From NCBI GenBank assembly GCA_964035015.1, contig OZ035998.1:26472917-26536916 (forward strand): a DNA stretch of 64,000 nucleotides. The letters are read 5' to 3'. Source of the stretch: Corallium rubrum. Lineage: Eukaryota > Cnidaria > Anthozoa > Scleralcyonacea > Coralliidae. The notes under the pieces were generated by a model. That model made no database searches. It was given only the letters and a program-made list of their open reading frames with translations, and had not been told where the DNA came from. Made by a program: the position numbers and the translations under genes. Below, piece after piece: positions 9,726-19,800 of this stretch; the first letter of the stretch is position 1, and the number at the start of each line of letters is the position of its first letter.

Positions 9726-11084
9726 CCTAGTTCTTGTAAGTACTCTGGCGGCACGAGATTGAAATCTTTGCAGCTTATCTTTGAGTAACTTGCCGCAATT
9801 GTCCCACAAGGGGAACAATGCTCAAAATAGGGCTGAACCAGAGCCTTATAAAGGGTTCCTAGGGTGTCTTGAGGAACAAAATCCCTTATGAGTCTAATAG
9901 CTCCAATTCCCGCACTAGCTTTCTTACAGATCATATCAATGCGACTTTCCCAACTAAGTTTTTCGTCTATCTAAACTCCTACGCACTTTTGTGTGCTAGT
10001 TCGTGATACAGGTGTATCATTGATCACGACAGGCTGTTCACATACCCCGTTGTTCAGATTGTACAAGGAGCCAGTAAACATGAGCTTTGACTTAGAGGGA
10101 TGCATTTGAAGTTTATTTTCTGCAAGCCAGTTGCGGACATTGGCAAGATCAGAATTAAGATTTGTAATAAGTTCGCTAGTGTCATGCGAAGATGAGAAGA
10201 TTTGGGTATCATCCGCGTACATGCATGGAGTAGTTGATCTCAGGCAGTCAGGTAAATTGTTAATGTACAGTAGGAACAGCAATGGGCCAAGATTGAGCCT
10301 TGAGGGACTCCGCAAATTATTTTTCGAGTAGATGATAACTGGCCACTAACAAGGCATTGCTGTTCCCTGTGTGATAAGTACGATTCAAACCACTTTAGCT
10401 CCGTGCCACTGATACCAAAATGTTCATTCATCTTTTTTAACAGGATGTCATGATTTACTGAGTCGAATGCTTTTTTGATATCAAGAAAGACGACACCGTT
10501 TAGTTCCCATTATCCATATTTTCGAGCCATTCATCACACGTTTGTATGAGGGCCGTTACCGTGGAGTGATTTGGCCGGAATCCCGATTGAAATTTTGACA
10601 ACATGGAGTTTTCGGTCAGGTAACCATATACCTGACGGAAGACCTCTTTTTCAAATATTACAAACATTACTCACTACTGGTAATATGGAAATGGGACGGT
10701 AATTCTCACAAATCTCCAGATTTGAAAATTGGCGATACACGCGCGTGCTCCATTCATCAATATAAATGCCCGTTGCAAGGGACAAGTTAAATATTAACGT
10801 TAGCGACGGTGCAATAATACTCGATGATAATTTCAGTATTTTGGCGGGAATTTTATCCAGCCCAGTTGCTTTGGATGCTCTTAGGCCTTTTAAGGTCGTG
10901 GCAACACTATATCGACAAGAATTGGTGAAAATGAGAAGCACGCGTGTGCAGATTGACTAGTACTGTCAGTTATCGGTTGATTGTTATTGCTTGTCTCGTC
11001 ATCATACTCTGCAGCTAGTTAACGAAATAATCATTAAAAGCTTTAGCTATAAGTTTTGAATCCGACACTATACTTTCGTTAACA
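9726..11084 (-). pseudogene. Host LINE, 3' block: reverse transcriptase
   Basis: Minus-strand RT of a CR1/L2-like LINE, the downstream end of the copy that begins near 25,880. Blocks in order from 10,941 downwards: SKATGLDKIPAKILKL, NYRPISILPVVS, then GVPQGSI at about 10,330, LGPLLFLLYINNLPDC, the catalytic CMYADDTQIF at about 10,200-10,230, and the thumb region to KLQRFQSRAARVL at about 9,760. At least four frameshifts or stops break it. The right end (11,084) reads through the gypsy target duplication into the linker at 15,651, so the two were once contiguous. The 3' end is replaced by the SINE array at 9,725. Confidence 0.88.
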
Positions 11085-11089
11085 GACAG

Positions 11090-11226
11090 TGTAGTGTTTC
11101 CATTCTAGTTTTAGTCACGTGTGTAACGAGTGGGATAACCCGGATGACCACATGGGAACTGGGTCTTTTTGGGTCTAAGAGTTAGCAGTGCAAGAGTGAA
11201 ATAAAAGCTTAAGACAAAACACCACA
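11090..11226 (+). repeat. Left LTR (137 bp)
   Basis: Begins TGTAGTGTTTCC and ends AAACACCACA. It has 14 bases (about 11,141-11,154) that the right LTR lacks. A candidate primer binding site (TTGGCGACGAAGGGATGGG) follows at once at 11,227. The AATAAAA-like stretch near 11,200 could serve RNA 3'-end formation. Confidence 0.93.
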
Positions 11227-11319
11227 TTGGCGACGAAGGGATGGGATCTAAGTTCCCCGATAAATTTTAGTAATTGAACATGAACAATCGTTGAATAAAA
11301 TCAACAAGAACTGAAGAAC

Positions 11320-11697
11320 ATGGCAGCAGCTCTACCGCAGTTTGCTGAATTTGATGTTAACTCGGATGGTGCAGTCAGTATTCGTTGGACGAAATGGCTC
11401 ACTCGTTTTAAAAATCTTCTGCTTGCATTGGGTGTAGACGACACTAAAAGGCAAACAGCTCTTTTACTACACTATGCTGGAGAAAGCGTAAGCGAAATTT
11501 TTGAAACGTTACCCAACACCGAGGCTGGAGAAGACGCAAACCCGTTCGAAAAGGCAAACGACAGCGTTAACCAACTATTTCACCCCCAAGTAGAATCGAG
11601 AGTACGAGGTATACGTGTTCCGCAAGGCCAAGCAAGAAAGTGGAGAAGGTATTTCCGCGTTTCACACTCGTCTACGACAACTAGCGACGACTTGTGA
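11320..11697 (+). CDS. Gypsy Gag, N-terminal part (frame broken)
   Basis: Starts at the first ATG after the left LTR and primer site. The product is an acidic/helical Gag head (FAEFDVNSDGAVSIRWTKWL) typical of gypsy Gag. The frame leaves the true Gag at about 11,605; the rest of Gag continues in the next frame, seen in the open frame starting at 11,615. The C-terminal 25 codons here are therefore out of frame. Confidence 0.8.
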   Translation: MAAALPQFAEFDVNSDGAVSIRWTKWLTRFKNLLLALGVDDTKRQTALLLHYAGESVSEIFETLPNTEAGEDANPFEKANDSVNQLFHPQVESRVRGIRVPQGQARKWRRYFRVSHSSTTTSDDL

Positions 11698-13924
11698 GTT
11701 TACAGACAACGACAGGGAAATCAAAACCCAAATTGTGCAGAACTGCCTATCGCACAAACTTCGCATGAAAGCACTACAAAACCCGGAACTCACCTTAACT
11801 CAACTACTGGACGCTGGAAGAGCCATGGAACTGTCTAAATCTCAAGCGGAAAACATCGAAGAGAAGCAGAACGTGAAGAAACTCACGAAGAATACGCCAA
11901 GAAGAACTTCGAAGCAAAACCAAGATGGCGGACATGTTGACAGGAAGTCAGACGGCGCGAAAACAACCCGGAGTTCTGTACCCAGAGACGTTAGCAAGTG
12001 CCGGAACTGTGGCAAAGGGTATCCACACCCGGGCGGCAAAACAGCATGCCCCGCCTACGGAAAGAATTGTCGAGGCTGTGGAAAACAAAACCACTACGAA
12101 GCCGTATGTAGGTCAACGAATGCTAAAAAGAAAAACGAGTTCAAGGACCGAAAGCAACTCAAGGTTCAAAACCTTGTCGATGACAGCTCCAGTTCAGAAG
12201 ATTCAGATGATGCCTATGCGTTTTCCGTCAGTCAGGCTAGTAAACAGCAATCGCAGCCCATGTTCAAGATCATCATTCACGACACTCCAGTGACAATTAT
12301 GGCTGACTCTGGTGCTAGTGTAAATGTACTAGATGAGAGAGACTACCAAGCGTTGCCAAAGAGTCCTAAGTTTCAGGTAACAAAAGTGAAGATTCATCCA
12401 TACAAGTCCAACAAGTCGCTGAAAGTTTTGGGAAAATTCAAGACCGTTTTGAAATTTAAGACGAAGTGCGTAGAAGACAAACTTTACGTAGTCCAGGGAT
12501 CAGGTGGCTCGCTACTCAGCTGGAAAACATCACAAGAACTTGGACTCTTGAAAGCAGTCCACCAAGTCAATGAAACGAACTCCCCGAGAACAGAGCAGCT
12601 GACCAAGGAGTACGACGAACTATTCCATGGACTCGGGAAATTGAAAGGTTACCAGATTAAACTCCATATCGATGAGAGTGTCCCGCCAGTCGCACAACCT
12701 CACCGAAGGGTTCCGTTTCACGTACGTCAGCAGTTGGAAGAGCAACTAAAGCGAGACGAGGAACTTGGAGTTGTCGAGCGCATTGAAGGTCCCACGCCAT
12801 GGGTATCGCCTATCGTGGTAGCACCCACGCCAAAGTCTCCTGGAAAGGTCCGCGTATGCGTAGACATGCGCCAAGCAAATCAGGCCGTCAAACGGGAACG
12901 CCATGTAACACCTACAATCAAAGAGATCATTGGTGACTTGAATGGTGCTAAAGTTTTCAGCAAATTGGATCTAAACCAAGGGTACAACCAGCTCGAGTTG
13001 GCACCAGAATCGCGATATATCACCACTTTTGGTACGCACCTGGGCCTGATGCGATATAAGAGGCTGAACTTTGGTATTTCAAGCGCAGCGGAAATCTTTC
13101 AGAATGTAATTCGTGAAACTCTCGAAGGTATCCCTGGGGCTCTCAACATTAGTGACGACATCCTAGTCTTTGGAAAGACGCAGAGCGCCCACGATCAAAG
13201 TCTGGAGGCAGTATTCAGGAGGCTGAAAGAACGTGGTTTAACCCTGAACAAGCACAAATGCGCGTATGGCAAAGACAAGCTGGAGTTCTTTGGTTATGTC
13301 TTTTCTGGAAAGGGTATCACACCGAATCCCAAGAAGATTGAAGACATCGTGAACCTACAGACACCAACATCTGCGTCCGAAGTTCGAAGCCTGCTGGGAA
13401 TGACCAATTACTGTTCGAGATTCATCCCAGACTATGCAACCAAGACCGAACCGCTACGCAAGCTGACCCACAAGGATCAACCTTGGGAATGGACATCGCA
13501 GCACGACCACGCCGTTACCCAATTGAAAGAAGCATTGGTGAATGCACCGGTTACAGCATACTTTGATCCAGCCAAAGATACCGAAATTTTGGTCGACGCC
13601 AGTCCTGTGGGATTAGCTTCCAATCTCTCGCAAGTAGATGGCGAAACTAACCACATCGTCACCTATGCAAGCCGTTCCTTATCCGAGACCGAGCAGCGCT
13701 ATAGCCAGACAGAACGCGAGGCCCTTGCCATCGTCTGGACCTGCGAACATCTTCATTTGTACATATATGGAAAGCCTGTGACAATCCACACCGACCACAA
13801 GCCTCTAGTGGCCATCTATGGCAACCCAAGTTCTAAACCTCCTGCCAGAATCGAGAGATGGGCTCTCAGACTTCAGCCGTACCAACTGACCGCGTTATCG
13901 AAAAGGGGAAGGAAACCCAGCTGA
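11615..13924 (+). CDS. Gypsy Gag C-terminus, protease, reverse transcriptase and RNase H
   Basis: A 769-residue open frame. In order: Gag helices; two Cys-rich knuckles (CRNCG... and CRGCGKQNHYEAVC, the latter a CCHC knuckle); aspartic protease with active-site ADSGASVNVLDE; RT with FSKLDLNQGYNQL and catalytic NISDDILVFG (usual Y replaced by S before DD); then RNase H with ILVDASPVGLASNL, ETEQRYSQTEREALAIVW and IHTDHKPLV. The frame ends at RGRKPS because of a frameshift just after RNase H; integrase continues downstream in another frame. The first residues overlap the broken Gag frame at 11,320-11,697. Confidence 0.93.
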   Translation: MFRKAKQESGEGISAFHTRLRQLATTCEFTDNDREIKTQIVQNCLSHKLRMKALQNPELTLTQLLDAGRAMELSKSQAENIEEKQNVKKLTKNTPRRTSKQNQDGGHVDRKSDGAKTTRSSVPRDVSKCRNCGKGYPHPGGKTACPAYGKNCRGCGKQNHYEAVCRSTNAKKKNEFKDRKQLKVQNLVDDSSSSEDSDDAYAFSVSQASKQQSQPMFKIIIHDTPVTIMADSGASVNVLDERDYQALPKSPKFQVTKVKIHPYKSNKSLKVLGKFKTVLKFKTKCVEDKLYVVQGSGGSLLSWKTSQELGLLKAVHQVNETNSPRTEQLTKEYDELFHGLGKLKGYQIKLHIDESVPPVAQPHRRVPFHVRQQLEEQLKRDEELGVVERIEGPTPWVSPIVVAPTPKSPGKVRVCVDMRQANQAVKRERHVTPTIKEIIGDLNGAKVFSKLDLNQGYNQLELAPESRYITTFGTHLGLMRYKRLNFGISSAAEIFQNVIRETLEGIPGALNISDDILVFGKTQSAHDQSLEAVFRRLKERGLTLNKHKCAYGKDKLEFFGYVFSGKGITPNPKKIEDIVNLQTPTSASEVRSLLGMTNYCSRFIPDYATKTEPLRKLTHKDQPWEWTSQHDHAVTQLKEALVNAPVTAYFDPAKDTEILVDASPVGLASNLSQVDGETNHIVTYASRSLSETEQRYSQTEREALAIVWTCEHLHLYIYGKPVTIHTDHKPLVAIYGNPSSKPPARIERWALRLQPYQLTALSKRGRKPS

Positions 13925-14039
13925 TTACTTGTCACGCCATCCCTCCAAACAACCAACCACAGCTTGTCGAGAACAGAAGATCGCAGAAGAGTATGTCAAT
14001 TACATTACCATGACCTGAACACCAAAGACACTAACGGTC

Positions 14040-14894
14040 CATGAAATCGAAAAGGCTACCAAAGTTGATGCGACCTTGCAAGCAGCATCCAAGGCAATTG
14101 AGACGGATAACTGGTACGAAGCATCTAAGCGATCAGACGTGGACAGTCTGGCTTATAACGCGTTGCAGAAGGTAAAAGATGAACTGACAGTAAGCGCGAC
14201 AGCCCAAGTAATTCTTCGAGGAACAAGAATAGTCGTCCCCAGCAAACTACAAGAGCGCGTGGTAAGCTTAGCACACGAGGGGCACCAAGGCGTCGTAAAA
14301 ACAAAGTCGCTCCTACGCGAAAAGGTGTGGTTTCCCGGCATTGACAAGATGGTAGAGAAGAAAGTCCAGTCATGCTGTGCGTGTTTGATCTCCACGCCGG
14401 AGTCTAAACGCGAACCACTCAAGATGTCTCCACTACCGAACGCCCCATGGTCAGAAGTCAGCATGGATTTTGCAGAACTTCCAAACAGCGAGTATCTCTT
14501 GATAATCACGGATGACTACTCCAGATACACGATCGTCGAAACAGTCAACTGCACTTCAGCTAATACAGTGATTCCAAGGGTAGACAAAGTATTCTCCGAA
14601 TTTGGAATACCAGACGTAGTAAAGACGGACAACGGACCGCCTTTCAACAGCCATGAGTTCCAGTCATTCGCGCAAGTTGTCGGTTTCAAACACCGAAAGA
14701 TAACTCCAAGATGGCCAAGAGCAAATGGCAAAGTCGAGCGGTTTGTGAGAACGATAAAGAAGGTGGTCAAAACGGCGACCGTAGAGCATAAGAATTGGAA
14801 ACAGGAAATGTATCGGTTCCTTAGGAACTTCAGAGCAACTCCTCACACTACAACAAGGGTCTCCCAGCAACGGCGTTATTTGGTCGAACGCTAA
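14040..14894 (+). CDS. Gypsy integrase
   Basis: The open frame begins at about 14,040-14,076 and contains the HHCC zinc domain (LAHEGHQG, later CCACL), then the catalytic core: first Asp in SMDFAEL, second in KTDNGPPF, and Glu in NGKVERFVRT. So the D,D-35-E triad is present. The frame is lost at about 14,870 (RVSQQRRYLVER is out of frame) and the C-terminal domain continues to 15,342 in other frames. About 110 bp between RNase H and here are also frame-disrupted. Confidence 0.92.
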   Translation, partial: HEIEKATKVDATLQAASKAIETDNWYEASKRSDVDSLAYNALQKVKDELTVSATAQVILRGTRIVVPSKLQERVVSLAHEGHQGVVKTKSLLREKVWFPGIDKMVEKKVQSCCACLISTPESKREPLKMSPLPNAPWSEVSMDFAELPNSEYLLIITDDYSRYTIVETVNCTSANTVIPRVDKVFSEFGIPDVVKTDNGPPFNSHEFQSFAQVVGFKHRKITPRWPRANGKVERFVRTIKKVVKTATVEHKNWKQEMYRFLRNFRATPHTTTRVSQQRRYLVER

Positions 14895-15342
14895 AGACGA
14901 AGTTACCCGAGTTGGAAAAGAGTCTACAAGATCCAGCAGTCGAGGAAAACGATCGCAAGGCGAAGTCGAAGATGAAGAAATATGCGGATGCCAAAGCCTA
15001 TGTTCAACCTTCAACAATCCAGGAGGGTGATACAGTATTTGTCAAGCGTGATGACTCGAAGAGAAAAGAGATACACCCTACCGACCCGAGTCATACGTCG
15101 TTGTGCAGAAGAAGGGATCTATGGTGACAGCAACGAACAACAACGCAACGATTACCAGAAATTCTTCGTGTTTTAAGAAAGTACCCAGCGACAATGACGA
15201 TGATGGAGAGACAAGTGACGAAGACGTTAATAATCCTGTGCATGAACCTGATGTAACGGCAACCAAAGCCACTGAATTACCTCGCTATCCCAGAAGAGCG
15301 AGAAAGCGTCCTACTAGATTTGGAGGACAATCACAACGATGA
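14895..15342 (+). pseudogene. Gypsy polyprotein C-terminal tail, frameshifted
   Basis: From about 14,895 the tail reads a helical segment (KSKMKKYADAKAYV), then GDTVFVKRDDSKRKEI, the usual small beta domain after integrase. After another frameshift near 15,085 comes an acidic stretch (DNDDDGETSDEDVNN) and a basic end (PRRARKRPTRFG) to the stop at 15,342. At 15,343-15,508 a non-coding stretch leads to the polypurine tract. Confidence 0.8.
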
Positions 15343-15522
15343 AGCAGAGAACCTTAATTCAGAATTTCTAAGACTTTATTTCATTGACATTTACAGATGT
15401 TTATTCTATGCGACTTTAAGATCGGACACGAAGTAACTTTAGTTCGTATAGTATAACTGTTTGTTTTATAATTTCTTAACACTTATGTTTTCATAGGTCT
15501 TCTTTTCAAAAGTTGGGAGGGA

Positions 15523-15645
15523 TGTAGTGTTTCTATTCTAGTTTTAGTCACGTGTGTAACGAGTGGGATAACCGGAACTGGGTCTTTTTGGGTCTAAGAG
15601 TTAGTAGTGCAAGAGTGAAATAAAAGCTTAAGACAAAACACCACA
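15523..15645 (+). repeat. Right LTR (123 bp)
   Basis: Matches the left LTR apart from two substitutions and the missing 14 bases. It is preceded by the purine-rich tract AAAGTTGGGAGGGA (15,509-15,522), a good polypurine tract for plus-strand priming. Confidence 0.93.
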
Positions 15646-15650
15646 GACAG

Positions 15651-16183
15651 CTCGCTCACGTTATTTGATTTATTATTCTTTCCCAATAATGAACTGATGA
15701 GCGTCCAAGTTTTTTTAGGATCGATTGACTTAGAACAATCATCAATTTTGTCATGAAAGAAATTCGATTTTCCATTGCGCATTTCCATATTTACTTTATT
15801 TTGCAAGGTGAGAATGATCACAATTGAGATCTCCAACTAGTAGCAATTCCTTACTCTCGGCGCCACACTTTTGGAAAAATGTATCGCACTCATTAAACAG
15901 GTTCATGTCTGATTTCGGTGCCCTATACCAAGCACTTAAAAGAAAGGACCTGGTATGTGGGCGACTGATCTCAACACATATCATCTCAAGACGGTCCGGC
16001 ACCAAGTCGTTCTTATCAGAAAACGGTATATGGTCTCGAATATACAAAACCACACCGCCTCCGGCCCTATTGCGATTCTTTCTAATCAAATTATAGCCAG
16101 GAATACTTATTTCAGTATCAGGTATTAATTCATCAAGTTTAGACTCGTTAATGGCAAAAATATCGAATGGCGACTTAAACAAC
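15651..16183 (-). pseudogene. Host LINE, middle block: endonuclease and linker
   Basis: From about 16,182 the minus strand encodes the APE-type endonuclease (SPFDIFAINESKLDE, GYNLIRKNRNRAGGGV, then LLVGDLNCD, the GDFN-like box with Leu for Phe). A deletion at about 15,800 removes the second half of the endonuclease. The frame resumes with FFHDKIDDCSKSIDPKKTW and LISSLLGKNNKS, the linker before the RT. The right end joins, through the 13-bp Penelope target duplication, the ORF2 start at 24,756-24,880. Confidence 0.88.
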
Positions 16184-16282
16184 TAATTCTTAATTTAAGA
16201 GCTTCTAGGACAGCGTCGGCCACGGTTGAAATCCAAATATTACCAGGGTTAAGTCACGTTGGCCTGAAAAACAGAGAAAAAT

Positions 16283-16322
16283 CTTCTCGACGTTTCGAGC
16301 GAAGGCCCTTCGTCAGGAGAAA
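16283..16322 (-). ncRNA. Hammerhead ribozyme-like motif, left Penelope end
   Basis: On the minus strand: CTGACGA core box, an A, stem II GGGC/GCTC with loop CTTC, GAAA, palindromic ACGT (stem III), C at the cleavage position, and stem I TTTCTC paired with GAGAAG. The short self-complementary stem III suits a dimeric hammerhead, as described for Penelope-like elements. Activity is inferred. Confidence 0.7.
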
Positions 16323-16589
16323 TTAGTAAACAACTCACATGTGGTCACGCGTATTTATAGCAGAGCTACAATGGGAATCATGTGAACACATGTAAGCCAA
16401 TAAAAACAAAGTAAACAAATAAATGAATATGTAATTTTAGCCTGTGTGCAGGTGCTGACCACTGACCTGTAAATAACTGGACCGCTTGCTCTTGCCAAAA
16501 AAGTGTGGCCATTTGAACATGGCGTCAAATGACGAATTTGAGTCCTTCTGCTCATGGGAGCAGCCACTGACCAGTGCTTAACACTGGTC

Positions 16590-17325
16590 TGTAGGCATTT
16601 TATGCTTGTTGTTTTGGTAAAAAAAAATTTTTCTCTGTTTGAAAACTGATCTAAACTGGCCATGTTTTTTTCAGTTTAATATATTTTTACGCTCCGTTGT
16701 TGGCAACTAGTGACACCTGGAGAACACCAGCTTATAGTAAGTGCAGTTAAAACTTTCAATGTAGTCTGTCGAAATACAAAATAAATGTTTTACATCGTAC
16801 GTTTTTCTGTTTCGATTACAGTATGTTTAAAGTTATGTTTACTTCGTATTTGCTTGCCTTCACTGCCCCCTCTGGTTCAGATTTCAAACTCACTAGAACA
16901 TTTCAACATAAGGACAGACTTTTTCGCAAGATTTGGTATATGTTTTACAACGAGAAATACTGATGTTTTACAACAGTAAGCTCATTAAATCTTTTTCGAA
17001 AACTAATAAAATGTGCCGAAAGCCTACGAAAAGTATTAATACAAGCCGTTGAATTGCCGGCCTGGTATTCACTTGTCAGTTCAGCAAGTTGTCCCTTCTT
17101 CGTTTCGGCAACCAAAACAATTAAATATATGCAACAACAAAACCGAGTAACCAACCGACAGGAATTAACAATATGACTGCTTTGTGTATTTATGTCTGTA
17201 CCTTTTTTAACCTTTCAAAAAAGATTTGTTGTGTTTATCTTTGAAAATATCAGCGAGTCAAGGATTTTTTTCTTCATTTTCACGGGATATTTTATAAAAC
17301 ATGCGTCCGTAATCCAGTCAAAATC
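16590..17325. other. Unassigned left-arm sequence of the Penelope unit
   Basis: Between the inverted Penelope end and the Polinton there are about 735 bp with no counterpart on the right arm. I see no domain. It may be remaining Penelope body or an older insertion. Confidence 0.5.
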
Positions 17326-17331
17326 GCGGTC

Positions 17332-18550
17332 AGTAGATAACCCCCCCCCCATATAGCATTCAAAGGGATGCCGCCTCATTAAATATTCGGTGTGACGCAC
17401 GGTATGACGCACGGTATGATGCCCGGTGTGACGCCCGAAGGGTCTGAATTGGCAGAGACAACTGCTCTGGTGAAACCTGAATATTATTTGAATAATATGG
17501 AGACTTTGAATATTATATTAGTTAGAACCTAAATGATCAAACAGTCTTATACACGTTTTGTGGCAATAAGTGTTTAGAGAGTTTTCGTTTACTTTGGCCT
17601 AGTTTGTAGAGGAACGAAACAGAAATGGATAGAGACACTTTATATTTTTTATCTTAAACCTGGAATTTAGCGGGTTTTTGGTTAAGTAATCTGAGTGTTA
17701 TTTACGAAGAGATGAATGTTAACAGTTTTGGTCGAATTATCGCTTATCTAACCCTAGTGTATAGAGTATACGAATCCTTGGATGAGGAATCAATTCGAGA
17801 AGTCGTAAGAAGAACGATTTTAAGTGTGGAAATATAAACCCAAAGCGGTTTATTACTTTGAAAGCGTTGCTACGGCTGATATTTGCGTATTTATGCTCAG
17901 TGCACGTGCAGGACACAAAAGAGAAAACTCGTTAAAGTTACTAATGACCAAAACATAACAGGATTTGCATATAAGTAGAATATTTAATTCATTTTAGGGG
18001 TGATCATGAGTTTTGGGGGGATAATAAGGGGCATGAAGAGGTATTAATGCATGGGCAGGTCCAGGCGAGAAAGTCATTACCGTGTATTTTGCATAAGACA
18101 AAATTCACAACAATCAGTTTAAAATATTTATTTCGGTTTTCGTTCAAACATATACATATAAAAAGTTTTAGTAAGGTCTGCTTCTTAGATTATATTTAGG
18201 TGTTTTTATTTTAAAAGTAGCATGATAATCTTTCTTGTCCTCTGATGATAATTGGGACACATCTTCTTTTGTCATGGGTAAATATTTTGATCTAGTCATC
18301 ATTAGATGGTGTTCATACTCTTCTCTTTCATCCGGAGTCATCTTTGCCAAGTCTTTCTCTGTTGGGTCGCCCAAACTTTCCCAGTTATGAAAGAAATTAT
18401 GTTTAAGCGTCGGTTGTTCAACGGAAGGAGGCGGTGTTACAAAATAGGTTTTAGGTGTAGCAGGGAAACCCCACGGAAGATCGTCAGTTTCTTGCTTTAT
18501 CTCCGGTGTCAAATTTGGTGTATTTTTCCGAAGCTGAGTTTGAAGATTAT
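17332..18550 (+). repeat. Polinton left terminal inverted repeat
   Basis: Near-identical reverse complement of about 22,330-23,524. It includes a minus-strand copy of the last 114 codons of the ATPase-side gene (18,512-18,168), differing from the right copy by a single Ser/Thr change in that stretch. The middle part is non-coding and AT-rich. Confidence 0.9.
18168..18512 (-). pseudogene. Orphan C-terminal copy of the Polinton tail protein, within the TIR
   Basis: This 114-codon frame equals the end of the gene at 21,935-22,703 (PWGFPATPKTYFVT, TPDEREEYEHHLMMTRSKYL, final KTPKYNLRSRP). Because it lies in the inverted repeat it has no upstream coding part; the adjoining left sequence diverges beyond 18,550. 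It is probably a by-product of TIR extension or homogenisation rather than a gene. Confidence 0.75.
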
Positions 18551-18650
18551 TTATTTTTATTTCGGTTCAAAACATTAACTCCATCGGTAATATATGCCTT
18601 GGGACACGAAGTACAGAAACCAATTGAATGTAAAAAAGATAAGGGAGATC

Positions 18651-19248
18651 CTAAGTTACATAATTTACAATGATGATTGTTATCCTGATAGAAATCTTTC
18701 CATGAACATCTAGGACACTGAAGTAAATATACAACACGTGCAATACTCTGACAGTGTTCACATTCTCCAGTAAGTTCTTCATTTCTCTCCGAGTCCTCTC
18801 CACTCCGTTGCTCCGCGTCCGACCCTTCTTGTTCAGCTTCGGAGTCAGTTTCTTCGTCTTCGCCTTTCGGATTCCGGCTCTTGATGTTCGTGACGTCAAA
18901 ACTTGAACATTTTCAATGAGACTTTTATCAATTTTCAAATTTGCTAGTCCTTTAACAAAAATATCTAAACCAAGGGGCTCGGGAATCTTGGCATCGTATT
19001 CTGTTAGACAATATTCTATCAAATCAGTGATATTTGTTCTTGATATAGTTTTTCCGTTATATACTATTCCCCCTCTTGAATTCCACGTGAGAAGATCATG
19101 GGATATCAGCAAACTGTTTAGCAGAGAAGACACTTTCTCTTCATCGATTTCGTAGTGTAAATGTGATATTATTTGTTGGACGCGATAATGTTCACGCTTA
19201 AACTGACTATCGTAGAAACTTTTAGTTCTTTTATACCATTTCTGCGAG
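18651..19248 (-). CDS. Polinton-associated uncharacterised protein
   Basis: The coding frame is open from about 19,248 (YKRTKSFYDSQFKREHY) through GGIVYNGKTISRTNITDLIE and PLGLDIFVKGLANLKI to a Lys/Arg-rich tail, ending at 18,651. No ATG lies between the preceding in-frame stop and the conserved start; the first possible start inside is a GTG at 19,133. The beginning overlaps the end of the neighbouring gene by about 15 bp in another frame. The NGK...DLI...F.KGL pattern recurs, as far as I remember, in a small Polinton protein of unknown role. Function not proposed. Confidence 0.6.
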
Positions 19249-19551
19249 TCCTTCTAAAACAGGACCAAGTAACAGGCTTAGAAATCCTTCACCGTTTTGA
19301 ACCAGTGTTTTCTTTTTTCGTCTAAAACATCGTCGGGGGTCAACCAAAATGTGTAGATCGTCCTGGTAAGGGCTAAGTGTTTCAATCACCTGACGAGGTA
19401 GTTGGTAGTGCATTTGCCATAAATTGTGCGCACACTCGCATATACATCGAACCTGCTCAGGGCTCGCAGACTCCAAAACAACTCGCTGTTGCACGGGTTT
19501 TGAAAGACACAAAAACTGAAGAAATGCTCTCTGTTCGTTGGTAAACATCAC
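19231..19551 (-). CDS. Polinton-associated small protein with basic patch and hydrophobic C-terminus
   Basis: A 106-codon frame starting with ATG. The N-terminal half is helical (AFLQFLCLSKPVQQRVVLES, SPEQVRCICECAHNLW), the middle holds RRCFRRKKKTLVQ, and the end is Gly/Leu-rich (GFLSLLLGPVLEGLAEMV). A basic patch followed by a hydrophobic helix recalls the small pX-like core proteins of adenovirus-related elements; that analogy is inference. It is transcribed away from the ATPase gene and just ahead of the gene ending at 18,651. Confidence 0.6.
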   Translation of the reverse strand: MMFTNEQRAFLQFLCLSKPVQQRVVLESASPEQVRCICECAHNLWQMHYQLPRQVIETLSPYQDDLHILVDPRRCFRRKKKTLVQNGEGFLSLLLGPVLEGLAEMV

Positions 19552-19654
19552 TCAATGAAAGTAAGGTTGCAAATGATTGAATTCCGCCAGAGCATATCTA
19601 TATAATTTGAATTTGTGACAGATATCCTTGAGGGGTCTGGGACTGAAACTTGGG

Positions 19655-19800
19655 GAAATAAGGCCGATAAGAGGAAGATAAAGGGAAGATAAGAGGAAGA
19701 TAAGGAAGATAAAGGGAAGATAAGAGGAAGATAAGAGGAAGCCAAGGAGTAGAAAGAAAAAAGAGGAAGAGGAGAAGGAAGAGAAACAGGAGGAGGAAAG
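19655..19800. repeat. Purine-rich AAGATAAGAGG tract
   Basis: About 145 bp of irregular GGAAGATAAGAGGAAGATAA repeats, nearly all purine on the plus strand. It separates the minus-strand small genes from the minisatellite and may contain the divergent promoters of the Polinton. Confidence 0.75.

Larger units (their letters stand above)
11090..15645 (+). mobile_element. Complete Ty3/gypsy LTR retrotransposon, inserted in the LINE
   Basis: The 4,556-bp element is bounded by LTRs of 137 bp (11,090-11,226) and 123 bp (15,523-15,645), starting TGTAGTG and ending ACCACA. It is flanked by the 5-bp duplication GACAG (11,085-11,089 and 15,646-15,650). Order gag, protease, RT, RNase H, integrase is that of Ty3/gypsy. 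The LTRs differ by two substitutions and one 14-bp gap, so insertion is fairly recent, yet the coding region has several frameshifts and is not intact. The minus-strand LINE frame resumes on both sides of the duplication. Confidence 0.95.

Noticed and set aside
16590-17325. Remnant of the missing Penelope reverse transcriptase
   Set aside because: Positionally plausible, but no RT motif could be found in any frame.
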